29,233 nt of DNA from NCBI GenBank assembly GCA_023807065.1, contig JAJJLU010000585.1, forward strand, positions 1 to 29,233, given 5' to 3'. Under the pieces are notes generated by a model. The model saw nothing but the letters and a program-made list of their open reading frames with translations, was not told the origin of the DNA and searched no databases. The position numbers and the translations under genes were made by a program. The stretch comes from Isotricha intestinalis. Its lineage: Eukaryota > Ciliophora > Litostomatea > Vestibuliferida > Isotrichidae. Positions 27,101 through 29,233 of the stretch are shown one piece after another. The first letter of the stretch is position 1. The number at the start of each line of letters is the position of its first letter.

Positions 27101-28098
27101 AACTCAAATTCTTTTTCATTATTTGAATTATCACTATTTAATATTAGAAATTTCATATTACTGTTTTCATTTCCTTCTAAAGCACCTATTATAATATAAT
27201 CTGAATCTAATAGTTTCATTGTAAAATATTCAATTGTAGTATTGAAAGAAAGTTTTACATCAACATTTCCAAAAGTTATATCAGAATTAGAGCTAGAATA
27301 AGTTAAATGATCACAACATAAATACTTTTGATTTGAAGTAAAACAAATTACTGCATTTGAATCATTAGTTTGTATTTTTTCTATTCTTTCAACATTTTCA
27401 CAATTTTTGTTCCAATTTTCGTGATAATATTTTTCTTTTATTTTTTTCAACAAAGGAAAATTATTCACTTTTGAAATTTCAACATATACACTTTTTGTGA
27501 CAAAATAATAATAATGAAAAAAATAAACATTAAATATATACAAACAAATGAATTTATCTGGAGTATAAACTAATAAATTAAAGAATATATCATGATTAAT
27601 TAAATTAATTTTTTCTTTTACTTTAAAATAAAGTACTTTATATCTAACACTATGTACATCATTCTTTTTAGATAATAAAAATGAATTATTATCAATTTTT
27701 GATATTGAAAGAAATAAAGAACAATTGATTTGTGGGAAATTAGATGGTTTAAATTCATTAGGATAAATATCAATAAAAGTATTATTACAATATATTGAAA
27801 AATTAGAAATTGTATCAATATAATAGAAAGTTGGAAATATATTTTTTGGTAAAAATGATTCATATTCTTCAATGGTTTCATTTTCTAAGTTTTTGGAAAA
27901 TATTTTTTTTTGATTAAATATAATAACTTCTTTGTTTTTTAATTCCACCTTTGAATAAAATTCATAATTATTTTCTGAACCAAACACTTTTTGTGCGTTG
28001 ATTATTTGTGCTAATAATTCATTTGAATTAGTTGAAATTATTAATAAATGTATTGTTAATAAATAAAAACCTATATGAGCATGAATAAGTTGAATCAT
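24175..28098 (-). CDS. Cysteine-rich surface protein with four C-terminal membrane segments
   Basis: The 1307-aa protein begins with a signal peptide (hydrophobic residues about 8-22). Its ectodomain of about 980 residues has a Cys-poor first third, then furin-like/growth-factor-receptor-type Cys modules at about 470-580 (CYKNCETCSNYS, CESCASGYYR, CKICEKGYYL) and 686-760 (CLCDECNTCTSC, CYKECPYFID, CVDKCPFGYSP). A juxtamembrane domain at about 770-990 contains FFNDVCYKYNEKGKDITLDD and ends NCKCQP, a pattern I associate with large protist surface-protein families. Membrane segments lie near 1000-1020, 1126-1153, 1223-1253 and 1266-1290; the NSLLFNEDDI motif follows the second. No kinase or GTPase domain is present. 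I infer a cell-surface receptor or adhesion protein; the ligand is unknown. The frame is intact. Confidence 0.85.
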   Translation of the reverse strand: MIQLIHAHIGFYLLTIHLLIISTNSNELLAQIINAQKVFGSENNYEFYSKVELKNKEVIIFNQKKIFSKNLENETIEEYESFLPKNIFPTFYYIDTISNFSIYCNNTFIDIYPNEFKPSNFPQINCSLFLSISKIDNNSFLLSKKNDVHSVRYKVLYFKVKEKINLINHDIFFNLLVYTPDKFICLYIFNVYFFHYYYFVTKSVYVEISKVNNFPLLKKIKEKYYHENWNKNCENVERIEKIQTNDSNAVICFTSNQKYLCCDHLTYSSSNSDITFGNVDVKLSFNTTIEYFTMKLLDSDYIIIGALEGNENSNMKFLILNSDNSNNEKEFEFDVNIEEDNNYKIYIKDFTIIPQGMYLIGYNSHNHYFYELTIPKEEYLYCNSYNFTVKENNNTNLGDIVPTEFQNIIIKLVKNTCSNLRFGRNNAKLGNKGKFNEFSIIPNSPCNITFGIPNSRFGNFNSICYIYLNLCYKNCETCSNYSTKDNHNCESCASGYYRVNESENVPPTNCYDTYNSFFLDTFEDGKKWVSCSKPNNCKEMRLKECACKICEKGYYLSEQSNCEQIQDDVLLYIESFEIKSIVHQNTDINIVQYISIKEPNKIEKIQPYNIKIEIPNDFIDYIIINKTTKTNENSITFSYDSSISYKPQKSGFYILKISRIDSTNHNLNVNNIHPAYIYLIICDENCLCDECNTCTSCIEPYIKDAYTGKCYKECPYFIDEDEYLCYDLCINYYIGNKCVDKCPFGYSPNSDDECLMLSANETLSEIKKNIVDVAKSRLNFECDESTFQVYYYNNPPPNIPNLSSLNLGECEQILRKQYNIPTTETFIILLVDIKNDKSFTNDVQYEVYDEQGKYLNLSNCKLYPPTINYPIVHPEYLNIQLGKEMMEKNIDIYNLKDPFFNDVCYKYNEKGKDITLDDRQNNFYQEINLCKNECEYVGIDYIEMRINCKCQPITNIDLDKSDLNSEITYNEIDKVIKNSLSINYKIFKCYEQILEIKNLRYNIGFYFGLFIITIQFILFIVFLKSGFASIYSKLHKTSENNKEERKKSSMIKKRNNFGSSENSTKRILNLRKKTQINYIPTIRNKNFLETLNYKEAIKEDNRNFMKMYFQNFLENWDLSRAFYLISIFELRNINIIVFLSYLLITFTTNSLLFNEDDISKRYNNNLKLLDNLLKSLYSYLIGGTLFKILKYCTLYHPKFDLIVIEVKDEIRLLQHIMKIFKTVRIKLYFFFIINFFVIITCWVYITIFCFIYMKTQFEWWKRCWTSFLISLLINAGICFLFVTIRFLGLRFKNKKMYNFGMFIRSKF

Positions 28099-29233
28099 TT
28101 TTAAATATATTTTAATAATAAATAAAAAAAATAATTGAAAAAATGTTTAATATAATAAGTAATTTTTAAGAAAAAAATTCAAGTTTATAATTTTATTTTT
28201 ATTAAACAAGAACATTCATAAGAAGATAGATTTTTACATTATCTTATTTAGAATATTCAAATATAAAAAGTAATATAATTATTTTTAAAAATATATTTGA
28301 TGGATTATTTGTTAATTATTAAACATTTTAAATATAATTAAAATTTAAAACAATTGATTTCAAAAATCAAAAATTTTTTCCATTTAATTTGAAAAATAAA
28401 GGAAATTTTCATTAATAATAATCTTTTATATTACAATAAAAACATTTCATTTGTAGAATAATATTTCCATCTTATTAAGGACTTTTTATCTTTTCTAGAA
28501 AAAAACAATTATTCTTAAATATTCAAATATTATTAACAACTTAATTAAAACTCAAAAAAATAACGCAAATAAAATTTATCTAATATATTACCAGAAAATT
28601 AACAAATTTACCAAAAAACTTATTTTTAAGAAAATGCCCATTAACAAATTCTTTAAAGTAAATAAGAGGCTCAAAATTTTTATGTCCTAATAATTTAGTA
28701 TGAAGAAATAAAAAGAGCATGAAAATTAGAAGAATTATTTTTAATATATTGATTTATCATTTTAATTTAAAGAAAATATTTACTGAATCTCTATTTCATA
28801 TAAAAAAATTAAATACCGATATAAATTTTATATATTTGAATTTCAAGAAATTAATTTTTACTATAATATCTTCTTAATGTGATTTTCTAAATTAATCTTT
28901 TAAAATATAATTATCCTAATAAACTATTCATAGTGATATTAAAAATTAAAAAATAAAAAATAAATAAAAGATATTATTATATAAGAAGTATTTTCAAATA
29001 TTATATTTTTTTTGTGACCAATTGTTTGAATCAAGACTTTAAGACATTTTTTATTTTTTTAAATATTATTATCATTTGATTGTTTTAAAATCATTTGAGA
29101 TTTTATTACAGTCATTTTAATAAATTGATTGAATTTTAAATATAATTAAATATTTGTTCAATTATACATTTATTTCTTTAGAATTATTCAATCTTTTATA
29201 AATTATATTTCAATTTATGATTGATTAAATAAT
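28099..29233. other. AT-rich tail of the window, no gene seen
   Basis: About 1.13 kb upstream of the Cys-rich surface gene holds no standard-code frame with coding character on either strand, no telomere repeat at its right end, and no tRNA- or rRNA-like sequence. It contains the promoter of the surface gene and otherwise simple AT-rich sequence. The lack of ATTGGGG repeats at 29233 shows that the window ends inside the chromosome or at an assembly break. Confidence 0.6.

Noticed and set aside
27618..27881. Minus-strand 87-aa frame within the Cys-rich surface gene
   Set aside because: It overlaps the long, well-supported frame on the same strand in another phase and consists of hydrophobic shadow translation.
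1..29233. tRNA, rRNA, CRISPR array, transposon or integrated virus
   Set aside because: No B-box-like GGTTCGA motif, conserved rRNA stretch, spaced direct repeats, transposase, reverse transcriptase or terminal inverted repeats were seen by eye on either strand.

Overview
The window reads as the telomere-capped end of a ciliate macronuclear chromosome. It opens with a C-rich telomere strand of unit CCCCAAT (about 3.7 copies, bases 1-26), which runs directly into very AT-rich DNA. From memory, CCCCAAT is the repeat reported for rumen (litostome) ciliates such as Entodinium; Tetrahymena uses CCCCAA and Oxytricha CCCCAAAA. The rest agrees: extreme AT bias, long uninterrupted frames, Asn/Lys-rich proteins, short gaps between many genes, and ciliate-type protein families. 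All ten genes I accept end in TAA and read cleanly with the standard code. The organism name is inference; 'ciliate' is well supported. The right edge has no telomere, so it is either internal or an assembly break.

Layout from the telomere inward. About 590 bp of subtelomeric DNA carries no gene. Next are a basic 582-aa protein (-) and a 408-aa protein (+), transcribed divergently from a 33-bp gap. A highly charged 563-aa protein (-) is convergent with the + gene. It is followed by a run of minus-strand genes: a 1816-aa multi-membrane PAS protein of the ciliate TmcB-like type; a 76-aa Pro/His/Gly repeat protein ending in a CaaX-type tail; a 1996-aa full-size ABCA-type ABC transporter; a 561-aa B-box/coiled-coil/WD40 protein; a 422-aa single-pass pepsin-fold protein with altered catalytic motifs; a 580-aa ciliate two-membrane-segment protein; and a 1307-aa cysteine-rich surface protein with four C-terminal membrane segments. 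Nine of ten genes are on the minus strand, so most transcription runs toward the telomere.

Five of the ten products are membrane or surface proteins (PAS sensor-like, ABC exporter, pepsin-fold, two-pass, Cys-rich receptor-like), and a sixth (the 76-aa protein) is probably lipid-anchored. I see no operon logic or shared pathway, and no mobile element, CRISPR array, rRNA or tRNA. The most noteworthy features are the prenylation-type 76-aa repeat protein, a 24-residue loop with 14 cysteines in the second nucleotide-binding domain of the ABCA transporter, the pepsin-like protein with a degraded active site, and the 33-bp bidirectional promoter. I do not see a convincing hidden multi-gene system.
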